Shown one piece after another: positions 43,591 to 53,035 of a stretch of DNA of 64,000 bases (position 1 is its first letter; each line of letters opens with the position of its first letter). The DNA is taken from contig NZ_SNXU01000001.1 of assembly GCF_004362515.1 (NCBI RefSeq), positions 868,001 to 932,000 of the forward strand. Reading direction: 5' to 3'. The stretch is from Actinokineospora alba. GTDB taxonomy: Bacteria > Actinomycetota > Actinomycetes > Mycobacteriales > Pseudonocardiaceae. Under the pieces are notes generated by a model, which did no database searches, had not been told where the DNA came from, and saw only the letters and a list, made by a program, of their open reading frames with translations. Position numbers and translations under genes: made by a program.

Positions 43591-44766
43591 TCAGCTCTCC
43601 AGGACGCTGAACACGATCCCGGCCGCCACCAGCCGCTTGGTCAGGGCGTCGCCCATCGCCACGGCCGTCGTCACCTGGCCTGAGGTCTCCGGCAGCTCGT
43701 CGAACGCCAGGCACAGGGCCGACTCGGACAGCATCTTCGCCGTCTCGTCGTAGCCCGGGTCGCCGCCCGCGACCTCCGTGACGATCCGCTTGCCGCCGCC
43801 CTCGCCCACGAACGTGACCTTGAACCACGACCGGGCGCGCTTCTCCGCTGTCGGGCCGTCGCCGGGCTTCTTGCGGTTCAGCAGCCAGTTCCGCGCCGGC
43901 GGGACCTGCGCGAGGGCGAACAACGCCGCCACGCCGCCGACCAAGCCCACGGCCATGGGGAGCTTCTTGACGGCGATGTAGTGGCCGTAGGAGAACTCCG
44001 GGCCGTAGCGCTCCAGGGCGCGGGCACTGCGCAGGACGACCTGCGGGTCGATCGTGGGCGCGGGGAGGACCCACGCGCGGGCGTCCTTCTCGAAGTGGGG
44101 CTTGCCCGTCAGCCCGCGCACCTTGCGGCCCTTGGGCTTGCCCTCGGCCTTGCGGCGCTCGCTCGCGATCTTCGCGCTGGCGCGCAGCCTGGAGAACGCC
44201 GTGATCGCGGAGTGGAACGTGCCGCCGGAGAACTCGGCGGACGCGCGCACGTAGCCGTTGACGGTCACCGGGACGCCCGCCGGGAGCTGGTCGACGGTGA
44301 AGAGCACGCCCAGGTCGTACGGGATCGAGTCGAAGCCGCAGCAGTGGACGAGCCGGGCGCCGGTCTCGACGGCGCGGGCGTGGTGGCGCAGGTAGGTGCT
44401 GTCGACGAACTCGGGCTCGCCGGTCAGGTCGACATAGTCGGTGCCGGCCTCGGCGCAGGCGGCGACCAAGGCGTCGCCGAAGTTGACGTAGGGGCCGACC
44501 GTGGTGATGACGACGCGGGAAGCCTCGGCTACCGCCTTGAGCGACTCCGGGTCGCCGATGTCGGCGGTGAGCAGGTCCATCTCGGCCAGGGCGGGGTCGA
44601 TCGCGGCGAGCTTGGCCCGCACGGTCTCCAGCTTCGCCTTGTTGCGGCCGGCGAGTGCCCACCGCAGCTTGGCCGGGGAGTTGCGCGCGATGTAGTGCGC
44701 GGTCAGCTCGCCGGTGAAGCCGGTGGCGCCGAACAGGACGATGTCGTATGTGCGGCCGGTAGGCAT
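43591..44766 (-). CDS. Saccharopine dehydrogenase-like NAD(P)-binding protein
   Basis: A 391-residue protein related to the mycobacterial trans-acting enoyl reductase family. The N-terminal Rossmann motif is YDIVLFGATGFTGELTAHY, followed by ALAGRNKAKLE and TTVGPYVNFGDALVAACAEAG; HCCGFDSIPYDLG is family-typical. A membrane-associating hydrophobic stretch lies around residues 275-295. It may reduce a lipid precursor, but the substrate is not evident. ATG 44766 is the homology-based start; ATG 44784, six codons upstream, is also possible. Confidence 0.5.
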   Translation of the reverse strand: MPTGRTYDIVLFGATGFTGELTAHYIARNSPAKLRWALAGRNKAKLETVRAKLAAIDPALAEMDLLTADIGDPESLKAVAEASRVVITTVGPYVNFGDALVAACAEAGTDYVDLTGEPEFVDSTYLRHHARAVETGARLVHCCGFDSIPYDLGVLFTVDQLPAGVPVTVNGYVRASAEFSGGTFHSAITAFSRLRASAKIASERRKAEGKPKGRKVRGLTGKPHFEKDARAWVLPAPTIDPQVVLRSARALERYGPEFSYGHYIAVKKLPMAVGLVGGVAALFALAQVPPARNWLLNRKKPGDGPTAEKRARSWFKVTFVGEGGGKRIVTEVAGGDPGYDETAKMLSESALCLAFDELPETSGQVTTAVAMGDALTKRLVAAGIVFSVLES

Positions 44767-44939
44767 GCCAGCGATATTACTCATCGGTAACTGATAGCCA
44801 AGCCCCAGTTTGATCCAGAACGACAACTCACCCGGTCGTGACGCGTGACACGCACCGTGACACGCCGTGCGACCAGCGGAACCAACTGAGCGCCACCACC
44901 GGGTGACAGGCCGGATCGTGGCCTGATCGTTGCAGGCCC

Positions 44940-44951
44940 TAATCTGAGCTT
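44940..44951 (+). promoter_or_regulatory. Leaderless promoter of the D,D-carboxypeptidase gene
   Basis: A TAATCT -10 hexamer (44940-44945) lies 6 bp before the GTG start, with no Shine-Dalgarno. Confidence 0.5.
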
Positions 44952-46247
44952 GTGCGCTTCGCAGCTCGCCAAACCGTGCCCGCCCTCCTCGTGTCGTTGT
45001 GCGCAGTAATCCTCGCGGCTTTCGGTGCCACACCGATCGCCGCCGCGCAGCCGACCACGACAGAGGGGCAGAAGCCCGCGCCGAACAGCGCCCAGTGCCA
45101 GAACCACGACCGCCCGCCGCCGCCGATCGACACCTCCGAGCAGCCCAAGCCGGGCGAGCCGAGCCCCGCGCCGCTGCCCGTGCCCGATGAGCCGGTCGGT
45201 GGCACCCGGATGGGTGAGTGCGGACTCGTCCAGCCGGCGAACGCCGCACCGCAGGTCCCGGACATCGCGTCGGCGTCGTGGGTGATCGCCGACCTCGACA
45301 ACGGCGACGTGCTGGCGGCGAAGGACCCGCACGCCCGTGAGCGGCCCGCTTCGCTGATCAAGGTGCTCCTCGCGATCGTGGTGATCCGCGAGCTGCGGCT
45401 CGAGCAGGTCGTCGAGGGCACCGCGGAGGACGCCGCGCAGGAGGGCACCAAGGTCGGTGTCGGCCCTGGCGGGAAGTACACCGTCCGGCAGCTGCTGTTC
45501 GCCCTGGTCATGCGCTCGGGCAACGACGCCGCGTTCGCGCTGGCGCGGGAGCTGGGCGGGCTGAAGGTGGCGCTGGCGAAGATGAACACGCTGGCCAAGG
45601 AACTGGGCGCGCTCGACACCCGCGCGGCCACGCCGTCCGGGCTCGACGGGCCGGGGATGAGCACGTCGGCGTACGACCTGAGCCTGCTGGTGCGGGCGGC
45701 CATGAAGCACAAGGAGTTCGCCGAGGCCGTGTCCACGAAGTCGATCGACTTCCCCGGCTACGGCACCAAGCCCGGTTACAAGGTCAACAACGACAACCGC
45801 CTGCTCGGCAAGTACCCGGGCTTCCTCGGCGGCAAAACCGGCTTCACCGACGACGCCCGCCACACGTACCTGGGCACCGCGAAGCAGGGCACCCGACGCC
45901 TGTCGGTGGTCCTCCTGCGCGGCGAGCCGACCCCGGCGCCGCTGGGCGACCAGGCGGCGAAGCTGCTCGACTACGGGTTCGCGCTGGCGAAGGCGAAGAC
46001 CGAGCCGGTCGGCCAGCTGGTCGACAAGGCCCCGGAGGCCCAGCGCAAACACGACACGGCCAATGGGGCGCCTTCGGCTGAAGGATCGTCCTCATCGTCT
46101 GAGGCAGCGGCTTTGAGCCCGGACGCGAACCGGTCGGCCTTCGGCACCTTCGGCGCGCCCCTGGTGGCCCTCGCGGGCGTGGCCATCCTGATCTCGTTCG
46201 CCCTGTGGATCCGCCGCAAGCGCGCCCGCGCCGCCCGCGCCGCCTGA
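44952..46247 (+). CDS. D-alanyl-D-alanine carboxypeptidase (PBP5 type)
   Basis: A 431-residue exported penicillin-binding protein. A signal peptide (1-32) and Pro-rich linker precede the peptidase domain with the active-site motifs SLIK (Ser134-Lys137), SGN (189-191) and KTG (295-297). A Ser-rich linker, a C-terminal transmembrane helix (about 402-423) and a basic tail anchor it to the membrane, as in actinobacterial DacB-like enzymes. It trims the terminal D-Ala from peptidoglycan stems. Confidence 0.5.
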   Translation: MRFAARQTVPALLVSLCAVILAAFGATPIAAAQPTTTEGQKPAPNSAQCQNHDRPPPPIDTSEQPKPGEPSPAPLPVPDEPVGGTRMGECGLVQPANAAPQVPDIASASWVIADLDNGDVLAAKDPHARERPASLIKVLLAIVVIRELRLEQVVEGTAEDAAQEGTKVGVGPGGKYTVRQLLFALVMRSGNDAAFALARELGGLKVALAKMNTLAKELGALDTRAATPSGLDGPGMSTSAYDLSLLVRAAMKHKEFAEAVSTKSIDFPGYGTKPGYKVNNDNRLLGKYPGFLGGKTGFTDDARHTYLGTAKQGTRRLSVVLLRGEPTPAPLGDQAAKLLDYGFALAKAKTEPVGQLVDKAPEAQRKHDTANGAPSAEGSSSSSEAAALSPDANRSAFGTFGAPLVALAGVAILISFALWIRRKRARAARAA

Positions 46248-46311
46248 CCCTCGACCACGCCGATCCAGATTGGCTCAATGCGCTTCAGGCTGCCGCCGGG
46301 CCACCCGCCGC

Positions 46312-47577
46312 CTAGCTCTCAGCCTCCGAGGTCAGCGATCGCGGAGGCGTCGAACGCACCACGCCGGTCAGATTCGCGCCAGTCAGGTCCGCGCCGTCCA
46401 GGTTCGCGCCCTCCAGGTACGCGCCAGCCAGGTTCGCGTCAGCCAGGTCCGCGCCGTCCAGGTCCGCGCCCTCCAGGTTCGCGCCCTCCAGACATGCGCC
46501 GATCAGGTTCGCGCCCTCCAGGTACGCGCCAGCCAGGTTCGCGCCGGACAGGTTCGCGCGAGTCAGGTCCGCACCGGACAGGTCCGCGCCGGACAGGTTC
46601 GCGCCGCGCAGGTTCGCGACCTCCAGGTACGCGGCAGTCAGGTTCGCGCGAGTCAGGTCCGCACCGGACAGGTCCGCACCCGACAGGTCCGCGCGGACCA
46701 GGTACGCGCCGGACAGATGTGCGTCGGACAGGTCAGCGCCGGACAGGTCCGCACCACTCAGGTCCGCGTCATCCAGGTTAGCGCCCATCAAATTCGCAAA
46801 AGTCAGGTGCGCGCCGCTCAAATTCGCTCGTTGCAGCCTGATGCCAAGCGCAGCCCAGTGCGATTTCGCACGGAGGCGCGGGTCGTTGTGGCGGCTGAGG
46901 ATGTCCAGGGCGGTCTGGCGGGTCTCGCGTTCCTGGACGCGCTCGTCGCGGCGATCGCGCGCCTCTTGATCGGCGTCTTCGGGAAGGTCCTTTGGTGGGT
47001 GGTAAACCATCCGCAGGTAGCCGCAGATCAGCGCCCCGATCGCCTCCTGCTGACCTGGATTGTTGTTGGCGAGTCGTTCCAGGGCGTGCAGGCCCGCTAG
47101 GCGAACCACGGCCTTGTCGGAGCCCAGCTGATCAGCGGCCTTGGTGTACAGGTCGGTGATCCGGCGCTCCACGGCATCAGCCTCGGTGGCAGTGGCCACC
47201 CGCTCCTGGTGCGCCTTCGTGTCGGTCGACACCTGCCGCTGATGGGCCAGCGCCCGTTCTCTGTTGTCCAGGTCAGCCTCGGCCGACCGCTGCCGCCGCC
47301 ACGCCAGGTACAGCGCGAATCCACCGCCCCCACCCAGACCCACGGTGAGCCCGATCCGCACCGCGTCGAGCTGCGCGGCCGCGTTCCCGCCGCGGCTCAA
47401 CAACAGCAACGCCCCCACCGCCGCCGCAGTGACCAGCACGATTGCCACGGCCACCGCGAGCAGGAAACGCCCGGTCAACGGCTTCGACAACCCGGGCCCG
47501 GCTTGCGGCGGGGACACCTGCCCTACTTCCAGGGTGCGCTCGTCTACGGCGCTGGAGCGTTGATCACCTTTCACCAC
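46312..47577 (-). CDS. Membrane-anchored pentapeptide-repeat protein
   Basis: A 421-residue protein. Two transmembrane helices (about 37-60 and 74-92) are followed by a helical cytoplasmic segment (about 95-235, with LYTKAADQLGSDKAVVRLAGLHALERLA) and about thirty pentapeptides of the A(N/D)LSG type (about 250-405), which would form a right-handed beta-helix. This layout is common in actinobacteria and its role is unknown; DNA mimicry as in MfpA is one option, a signalling scaffold another. The start is a GTG; a second GTG follows immediately. Confidence 0.5.
   Translation of the reverse strand: MVKGDQRSSAVDERTLEVGQVSPPQAGPGLSKPLTGRFLLAVAVAIVLVTAAAVGALLLLSRGGNAAAQLDAVRIGLTVGLGGGGGFALYLAWRRQRSAEADLDNRERALAHQRQVSTDTKAHQERVATATEADAVERRITDLYTKAADQLGSDKAVVRLAGLHALERLANNNPGQQEAIGALICGYLRMVYHPPKDLPEDADQEARDRRDERVQERETRQTALDILSRHNDPRLRAKSHWAALGIRLQRANLSGAHLTFANLMGANLDDADLSGADLSGADLSDAHLSGAYLVRADLSGADLSGADLTRANLTAAYLEVANLRGANLSGADLSGADLTRANLSGANLAGAYLEGANLIGACLEGANLEGADLDGADLADANLAGAYLEGANLDGADLTGANLTGVVRSTPPRSLTSEAES
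46366..46833 (-). repeat. Coding repeat of about thirty 15-bp pentapeptide units
   Basis: On the plus strand the word caggt(t/c)cgcgcc recurs every 15 bp. It encodes the A(N/D)L-containing pentapeptides of the overlapping protein. The near-identity of many units at the DNA level suggests ongoing unit exchange. Confidence 0.5.
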
Positions 47578-47638
47578 GCCACGATCCCAGGCTCGGCCCG
47601 TGCACGATCACCGGATCGACAAGATTTACCCGGGAAGC

Positions 47639-48658
47639 TCAGCGGCGCCTGCGAAAGGCTAGGGCGAGCACGGCGCCGACGCCCATCAGGCCCGCGGCCT
47701 CGCTGACCTTCGGGGTGCGGGCGACCTGAACGGTCGGGCGGATGACGGCGGGCGGAGGCGGCTCGACCGGTTCCTTGATCATGTTCTCCTTCGCCGTCGC
47801 CGTCCACGCGGTGATGAACAGCAGGAACCGGGAGACCAAGTTCGCGAACACCAGCAGACCGACGATCGGGCCGACGATTGAGCCGAGAGGGCCGCCGATC
47901 ACCGTGTTCAGGTAGATCGTTCCAACGATCTTCAGCAGCTCGAACCCGACCGCGGCGGCCAAAGCCCCGCGCATCGCGCTACGGGCCGTCACCGCCGTTC
48001 GGGGCAGGCGCGAGATCACCCACAGGAACACCAGCCAGTTGGCCCCGATGCCGAGCAGCGTGGTGATCAGGAACAGCAGCACCTTGGCCCAGCCGTAGCC
48101 GCCCAGGCCCACCCAGTTGAGCAAGGTGTCCGCCAGGCCGGCGCCGAGCGCGCTGAGGCCGAACGAGATCGCCATCGCCGCGCCCAGGCCCAGCAGCGCC
48201 AGCAGGTCCACGCCGAGGCCACGCAGGAACGGCTGCTGGACCGGCTTCTGCCCCCACTGCGCGGTCAGCGCGTCCCGCAGGTTCGTCATCCAGCCGAGCC
48301 CGGTGTAAACAGCCGCGACCAGACCGATGATGCCGACCTTGCTGCGTTCCCTGACGGCGGTGTCGACCAGGTCGGTCAACAGGTCTCGCAGGTTGCCGGG
48401 CGCGGCCGAGGTGATCGACGCGCGCAGTTCCTGCAGCACGTCCGGCTGCCCGGCCAAGACGAAACCGAGGACGGCGAAGCCGATCAGGAGCAGCGGGAAC
48501 AGGGACAGGACGCTGAAGTACGTGATCGACGCGGCGAAGTGTTCGCCGTACCGCTCGGTGAAGGCGTCGTATGCCCTGATCAGGTGATCTATGCCCGGCC
48601 TGCGCCTGCGCAGCCGGGCGATCTTCGATTCCGGCTTATCCACACTCTCCGTCACCAT
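47639..48658 (-). CDS. YihY/BrkB-family inner membrane protein
   Basis: A 339-residue protein with six predicted transmembrane helices. FAASITYFSVLSLFPLLLIGF (here with Ser and Pro as in the family) and the GLGWMTNLRDALTAQWG segment are signature regions. A charged N-terminus and a Pro-rich C-terminal part flank the core. The exact role of this family is unsettled; transport or membrane homeostasis is assumed. It lies 58 bp downstream of trpS on the same strand, a common actinobacterial arrangement. Confidence 0.5.
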   Translation of the reverse strand: MVTESVDKPESKIARLRRRRPGIDHLIRAYDAFTERYGEHFAASITYFSVLSLFPLLLIGFAVLGFVLAGQPDVLQELRASITSAAPGNLRDLLTDLVDTAVRERSKVGIIGLVAAVYTGLGWMTNLRDALTAQWGQKPVQQPFLRGLGVDLLALLGLGAAMAISFGLSALGAGLADTLLNWVGLGGYGWAKVLLFLITTLLGIGANWLVFLWVISRLPRTAVTARSAMRGALAAAVGFELLKIVGTIYLNTVIGGPLGSIVGPIVGLLVFANLVSRFLLFITAWTATAKENMIKEPVEPPPPAVIRPTVQVARTPKVSEAAGLMGVGAVLALAFRRRR

Positions 48659-48716
48659 TGAAAACTATTGGCCGGAAAGCGGGGCCGCAACGCGAACACG
48701 ATCGTGGGACGGGACC

Positions 48717-49751
48717 TCAGCCGCGTCCGGCGAGGAAGCCGAGCTTGTCGTAGACCCGCGCCAGCGTGCCCGCCGCGACCTCGCGGGCCCGTTCGGCGCC
48801 GCGCGCGAGGACCTTGTCCAGCTCCGCCGGATCGTCCATATAGGACTTGACCTGGTCGCGGACCGGGGTGACGAAGTCGGCGACGATCTCGCCGAGGTCC
48901 TTCTTCAGGTCGCCGTAGCCCTTGCCCTCGTACGCCGTCTGCAGCTCGTCGATCTCGCGACCCGTGAGCGCCGAGTAGATGCTGAGCAGGTTGCTGACGC
49001 CGGGCTTGTTCTCCTGGTCGAACACGACCTCGCGACCCGTGTCGGTGACCGCCGAGCGGATCTTCTTGGCCGACACCTTCGGGTCGTCGAGCAGCTCGAT
49101 GATGCCGCCGGGGCTCGACGCCGACTTGCTCATCTTCGCCGAGGGCTCCTGCAGGTCGTAGATCTTCGCCGTGCCCTTGAGGATGTAGGCCTCCGGCGGC
49201 TGGAACGCCTTGCCGTAGCGGGTGTTGAACCGGTGCGCGAGGTCGCGGGTCAGCTCCAGGTGCTGGCGCTGGTCCTCGCCGACCGGGACGTACTGCGGCC
49301 GGTAGAGCAGGATGTCGGCGGCCTGCAGGACCGGGTACGCGAAGAGGCCCACGGTCACCCGGTCGACGCTCTGCTTGGCCGACTTGTCCTTGAACTGCGT
49401 CATCCGGCTGGCCTCACCGAAGCCCGCGAGACACTGCATCACCCAGCCGAGTTCGGCGTGCTCCGGGATCTGGCTCTGCACGAACAGCGTCGCGCGGTCC
49501 GGGTCGAGCCCCAGCGCGAGCAGCTGCGCCACCGACACCCGGGTGCGCTTGCGCAGCAGCTTCGGGTCGTGTTCGACGGTGATGGCGTGCAGGTCGGCGA
49601 TGAAATAGAAGGCGTCGTGCGTCTCCTGCAGCGCCACCCACTGGCGGACCGCGCCCAGGTAGTTCCCCAAGTGGAATGAGTCGGCTGTGGGCTGGATGCC
49701 GGACAGCACTCGCGGCTTGGGGGCGACGGGGGCGTTCTGCTCGGTCGACAC
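48717..49751 (-). CDS. trpS: Tryptophanyl-tRNA synthetase
   Basis: A 344-residue class I synthetase charging tRNA-Trp. The HIGH-like motif lies in SGIQPTADSFHLGNYLGA, KMSKS is exact (AKMSKSASSPGG), and QPEDQRQH-type binding residues appear as PVGEDQRQHLELTRDLA. The GTG at 49751 is chosen with GGGAG 9 bp upstream; the frame to 49808 adds non-homologous residues. No T-box or attenuator is seen upstream. Confidence 0.5.
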   Translation of the reverse strand: MSTEQNAPVAPKPRVLSGIQPTADSFHLGNYLGAVRQWVALQETHDAFYFIADLHAITVEHDPKLLRKRTRVSVAQLLALGLDPDRATLFVQSQIPEHAELGWVMQCLAGFGEASRMTQFKDKSAKQSVDRVTVGLFAYPVLQAADILLYRPQYVPVGEDQRQHLELTRDLAHRFNTRYGKAFQPPEAYILKGTAKIYDLQEPSAKMSKSASSPGGIIELLDDPKVSAKKIRSAVTDTGREVVFDQENKPGVSNLLSIYSALTGREIDELQTAYEGKGYGDLKKDLGEIVADFVTPVRDQVKSYMDDPAELDKVLARGAERAREVAAGTLARVYDKLGFLAGRG

Positions 49752-49922
49752 ACGGTGATTCTCCCAGTTCCGATCGGGCGTGACCGGGCCGGGGCCACGC
49801 TGGGCCATTCGGTGGATTGCCCCTTAGGGTCCGTCGGTGACAGGTTTCTGCGGAGCCGGGTCCGCCCCTGACGCCTGACCGGCGTGTGGCTCGGCCTACT
49901 CAGTCACATCTGGAGGTTCCAC

Positions 49923-51452
49923 GTGCAAAAGCGTTCCCGACTCCGCATGCTCGGCGCAGCGGTGGTGATCGCCTCCGCCACCGGTGTCGCCGCGGTGGCG
50001 ATCCAGCCCGCGACCGCCGCGCCCGTCGCGGAGACCGGCGCGGTCGCGCACTTCGCCGTGCTCGGCGCGAAGGGTCCCGCCTTCGGCCAGGCCGAGAAGG
50101 CCGTCACCGACGCGGGCGGCACCGTCGTCAAGAGCTGGCCGGAGATCGGCGTGGTCATCGCGACCTCGTCCAACCCCGAGTTCGCCAAGATCGTGCGGGG
50201 CATGCCCGGCGTGCAGGGGGCTGGGGCGACCCAGAACCTGGCCGAACTGGCCGCACCGCCCGCCGCCACGACCATGTCCACCGAGCGTTCCGCGGCCCGG
50301 GGCGCGGGCGCGGCCCAGCGCGCGCTGGAGGACACCGAGCAGGTCGTCGACAGCGCGAAGGGTTCGCTCGCCGACCCCGAGCCGCTGGCCGCGAACCAGT
50401 GGGACATGAAGATGATCAAGGCCGATGAGGCGCACGCGATCAACGCGGGCAGCTCGGACGTCGTGGTCGGCGTGCTCGACTCGGGCATCGAGGCGAGCCA
50501 CCCGGACCTGGCGGCGAACGTCGACGCCTCGCGTTCGGTGGGCTGCACCAACCAGGGTGTGCCGGACTCCTCGCCGGCGGCGTGGAACCCGACCACCAGT
50601 GACCACGGCACGCACGTGGCGGGCAGCATCGCCGCCGCGCGCAACGGCGTGGGCATCGTCGGTGTCGCGCCGGGCGTGAAGCTGGCGTCGATCAAGGTCG
50701 TCAACGACGACGGCTACATCTACCCCGAGTACGCGATCTGCGGGTTCATGATGGCCGCCGAGAAGGGCGTGCACGTCACGAACAACTCGTACTTCGTCGA
50801 CCCGTGGTACCTGTGGTGCAAGGGTGACGCCGACCAGAAGGCCGTCGCCGAGGCCGTCGACCGCGCGATCCAGTACTCCCACCGCAAGGGCGTTGTGAAC
50901 GTCGCCGCGCTGGGCAACAGCAACTGGGACCTGTCGCGCAACATCATGGACGACGGCAGCCCGAACAACGGCACCCCGATCGAGCGCGACACCGACAACA
51001 CCTGCACCAAGATCCCCGCCGAGATCCACGGCGTGGTCGGTGTGTCCTCGGTGGGCGTGAAGGGTCTGAAGTCGTACTTCTCCAACTACGGCCGCACCGA
51101 GACCGAGGTCGCGGCGCCGGGTGGGGACCGCATGCAGGTCCCGTCCACCCCGGACGCCAACGGCCGCATCCTCTCGACCGTCGTTGGCGGCAAGTGGGGC
51201 TACAAGCAGGGCACCTCGATGGCGTCCCCGCACGCCGCGGGCGTCGTCGCGCTGATCCGCTCGGCGCACCCGGGCTGGTCGGCGCAGCGCGTCGTCGCGT
51301 CCCTGATGCACGACGCCGACCGGCTGGCGTGCCCGACCGGGACGTACGACCCGGACGGCACCGGCACCTGGACCGCGAACTGTGACGGCGGCAAGACCGG
51401 GCGCGGCTTCTACGGAGCGGGCCTGATCGACGCGCTGGACGCGGTGAAGTAG
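49923..51452 (+). CDS. Secreted S8 family serine peptidase (subtilisin-like)
   Basis: A 509-residue exported protease. A signal peptide (1-32), an I9-like propeptide (about 40-115, VAHFAVLGAKGPAFGQAEKA) and the peptidase domain follow in order. The catalytic triad is Asp186 (VLDSGIEASHPDL), His228 (SDHGTHVAG) and Ser432 (GTSMASPHAAG), with oxyanion Asn332 (LGN). The GTG at 49923 has GGAGG 6 bp upstream. The enzyme should act outside the cell in nutrient release or processing of surface proteins. A strong terminator follows the stop. Confidence 0.5.
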   Translation: MQKRSRLRMLGAAVVIASATGVAAVAIQPATAAPVAETGAVAHFAVLGAKGPAFGQAEKAVTDAGGTVVKSWPEIGVVIATSSNPEFAKIVRGMPGVQGAGATQNLAELAAPPAATTMSTERSAARGAGAAQRALEDTEQVVDSAKGSLADPEPLAANQWDMKMIKADEAHAINAGSSDVVVGVLDSGIEASHPDLAANVDASRSVGCTNQGVPDSSPAAWNPTTSDHGTHVAGSIAAARNGVGIVGVAPGVKLASIKVVNDDGYIYPEYAICGFMMAAEKGVHVTNNSYFVDPWYLWCKGDADQKAVAEAVDRAIQYSHRKGVVNVAALGNSNWDLSRNIMDDGSPNNGTPIERDTDNTCTKIPAEIHGVVGVSSVGVKGLKSYFSNYGRTETEVAAPGGDRMQVPSTPDANGRILSTVVGGKWGYKQGTSMASPHAAGVVALIRSAHPGWSAQRVVASLMHDADRLACPTGTYDPDGTGTWTANCDGGKTGRGFYGAGLIDALDAVK

Positions 51453-51468
51453 GACCTTTATCGAAGAG

Positions 51469-51504
51469 AGCGGGCCCCGCAGGAGACTTCCTGCGGGGCC
51501 CGCT
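51469..51504. terminator. Strong terminator after the protease gene
   Basis: Perfect 16-bp arms agcgggccccgcagga (51469-51484) and tcctgcggggcccgct (51489-51504) with a GACT loop, between convergent genes. Confidence 0.5.
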
Positions 51505-51519
51505 TCGTTCTTGGGATCT

Positions 51520-51810
51520 TCAGTCTTGGTGGGCGGCCACGCCGACCGGCTGACGCGGGCCGGGAAGCGGCACGGCCGAAGTCTGCTGGGCCTTCGCGGC
51601 CACGCTCTTGCGGCGGCGGATCAGGCCGAGGATGAAGCCGCCGATGCCGACGGCCACCGCGGCGACGCCAGGGCCCGACATGATCGGGCTGCCGCTCTCG
51701 ATGACGGTCTCCGCGATCGCGGGTTGCGCCGACCACACGAACTGCGCGGCGACCACTGTGCCGAGTACCGCGACTCGGCGAGTGTGGTCGCGCAGAGTTT
51801 CCGTGTTCAC
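51520..51810 (-). CDS. Small exported membrane protein
   Basis: A 96-residue protein with an N-terminal hydrophobic export segment (VAVLGTVVAAQFVWSAQPAIA), a short external loop and a second transmembrane helix (GVAAVAVGIGGFILGLI) followed by the basic stop-transfer RRRK. The function is unknown. The GTG start at 51810 is favoured; directly upstream the minus strand carries a direct repeat GGTGTCAG-gc-GGTGTCAG that may be regulatory. The longer frame to 51861 is less likely. Confidence 0.5.
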   Translation of the reverse strand: MNTETLRDHTRRVAVLGTVVAAQFVWSAQPAIAETVIESGSPIMSGPGVAAVAVGIGGFILGLIRRRKSVAAKAQQTSAVPLPGPRQPVGVAAHQD

Positions 51811-51946
51811 GAACTGACACCGCCTGACACCGTTGTACCGTCCCTCGATTGGACTAAGCACACTGCGTGGACTCTGGAAAAGCTACCGAGTGTGTCAACC
51901 CTGCGTCCCCGAAACCGCACTATCGGTTGGCGCGGATCGACCCTAG

Positions 51947-51973
51947 CCCCTCCGGCGACGCGCACCGGAGGGG
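51947..51973 (-). terminator. Terminator of the GlxA/AraC operon
   Basis: Arms cccctccgg (51947-51955) and ccggagggg (51965-51973) are perfect 9-bp complements, 70 bp past the minus-strand stop. Confidence 0.5.
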
Positions 51974-52042
51974 GGTAGTCGATCATCCACGCGATCTTGG
52001 CAGCCGCCTGGCCGGGCGCCGTGGGCGGGTGTCCCGTCTTGA

Positions 52043-53035
52043 TCATCCCGCCGCGCGGTGCACCTGCCGGTACCGCGACGGCGCGATGCCGTAGTGGTGC
52101 GTGAACGCCTGCCGCAGCGCCTCGGCCGTGCCGAAACCGCAGCGCGTGGCGATGGTCGCGACCGGGAGACCGGTGCCGGACAGCAGCCCGGCCGCCGCCT
52201 CGGTCCGTGCCTTGCGGACGTACCGGCCTGGCGTGACGCCGAGGTGTTCCAGGAACAGCCTGCCAAGCTGGCGTTCGCTCACCCCGAACCGGGTGGCCAG
52301 CCCGGCGACGTCGAGGTCGCCGTCGACATGCTGGGCGATGTGCGCGGCGACGGCTCGCACCAGCCGGTGGTCCGGCGGGTCGTCGGCGACGAACATGCTG
52401 ACCTGGGCCTGGTTTCCGGGCCGCTGCCGGTAGGTGACGAGGACGCGGGCGACCTGGTTGGCGAGGGCCTCGCCGTGGTCCTCCTGGATGAACGCGAGCG
52501 TGAGGTCGAGGGCGCTGGTGACCCCGGCGGCGGTGTCGACGCCGTCGTCGCGGATGAAGATCGGGGCGGGGTCGACCCGCACGGCCGGGTAGCGCCGGGC
52601 GAACTCGGCGGCGAAGTACCAGTGAGTCGTGGCGCGGCGGCCGTCGAGCAGGCCGGCGGCGGCGAGGACCGTCGAGCCGGTGCACACGGAGGCGACTCGG
52701 CGGCTGGTCGCGGCGAGCCTGCGCACGTGGGCGACGATCACCGGGTCGTCGGCGGCGGCCTCGTGGCCGAGGCCGCCGGAGATGACCAGGGTGTCGATCG
52801 GGCCGGTGATCCGCTGTAGGGAAGCGGTGCTGCGCAGGGAAAGCCCGGAGTCGCAGGCGATCGGGTGGCCGCCCAGGACCGCCACGTCGACGCGGTATCG
52901 GGGCCGGCCGCCGAGCCGGTTCGCGGCGTCCAGCGCGCTGGTCACGCAGGCGATGTCGAGCAGTTCCGAGCCGTCGTAGGCGACGACGACGACATGGCGA
53001 TCTTCCACGGCTGGACAGTCTTGCGTGGATGTCAC
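52043..53035 (-). CDS. GlxA-type regulator: DJ-1/PfpI domain plus AraC helix-turn-helix
   Basis: A 330-residue regulator. The N-terminal domain is DJ-1/PfpI-like with the nucleophile-elbow Cys in VASVCTGSTVLAAAGLLDGR and THWYFAAEFARRYP; the C-terminal AraC domain is LDVAGLATRFGVSERQLGRLF with the second helix-turn-helix PVATIATRCGFGTAEALRQAF. Such regulators sense small amines or amides. It starts with GTG overlapping the upstream gene's stop by 4 bp (GTGA), so the two form an operon. A later GTG at about 53008 could be an alternative start. Confidence 0.5.
   Translation of the reverse strand: MTSTQDCPAVEDRHVVVVAYDGSELLDIACVTSALDAANRLGGRPRYRVDVAVLGGHPIACDSGLSLRSTASLQRITGPIDTLVISGGLGHEAAADDPVIVAHVRRLAATSRRVASVCTGSTVLAAAGLLDGRRATTHWYFAAEFARRYPAVRVDPAPIFIRDDGVDTAAGVTSALDLTLAFIQEDHGEALANQVARVLVTYRQRPGNQAQVSMFVADDPPDHRLVRAVAAHIAQHVDGDLDVAGLATRFGVSERQLGRLFLEHLGVTPGRYVRKARTEAAAGLLSGTGLPVATIATRCGFGTAEALRQAFTHHYGIAPSRYRQVHRAAG

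Noticed and set aside
46366..46833. CRISPR-like or minisatellite array
   Set aside because: The 15-bp periodicity is fully explained by pentapeptide-repeat coding; there are no spacers.
49896..51311. 471-codon minus-strand frame opposite the subtilase
   Set aside because: His/Arg/Asp-rich shadow; the plus strand has the catalytic triad.
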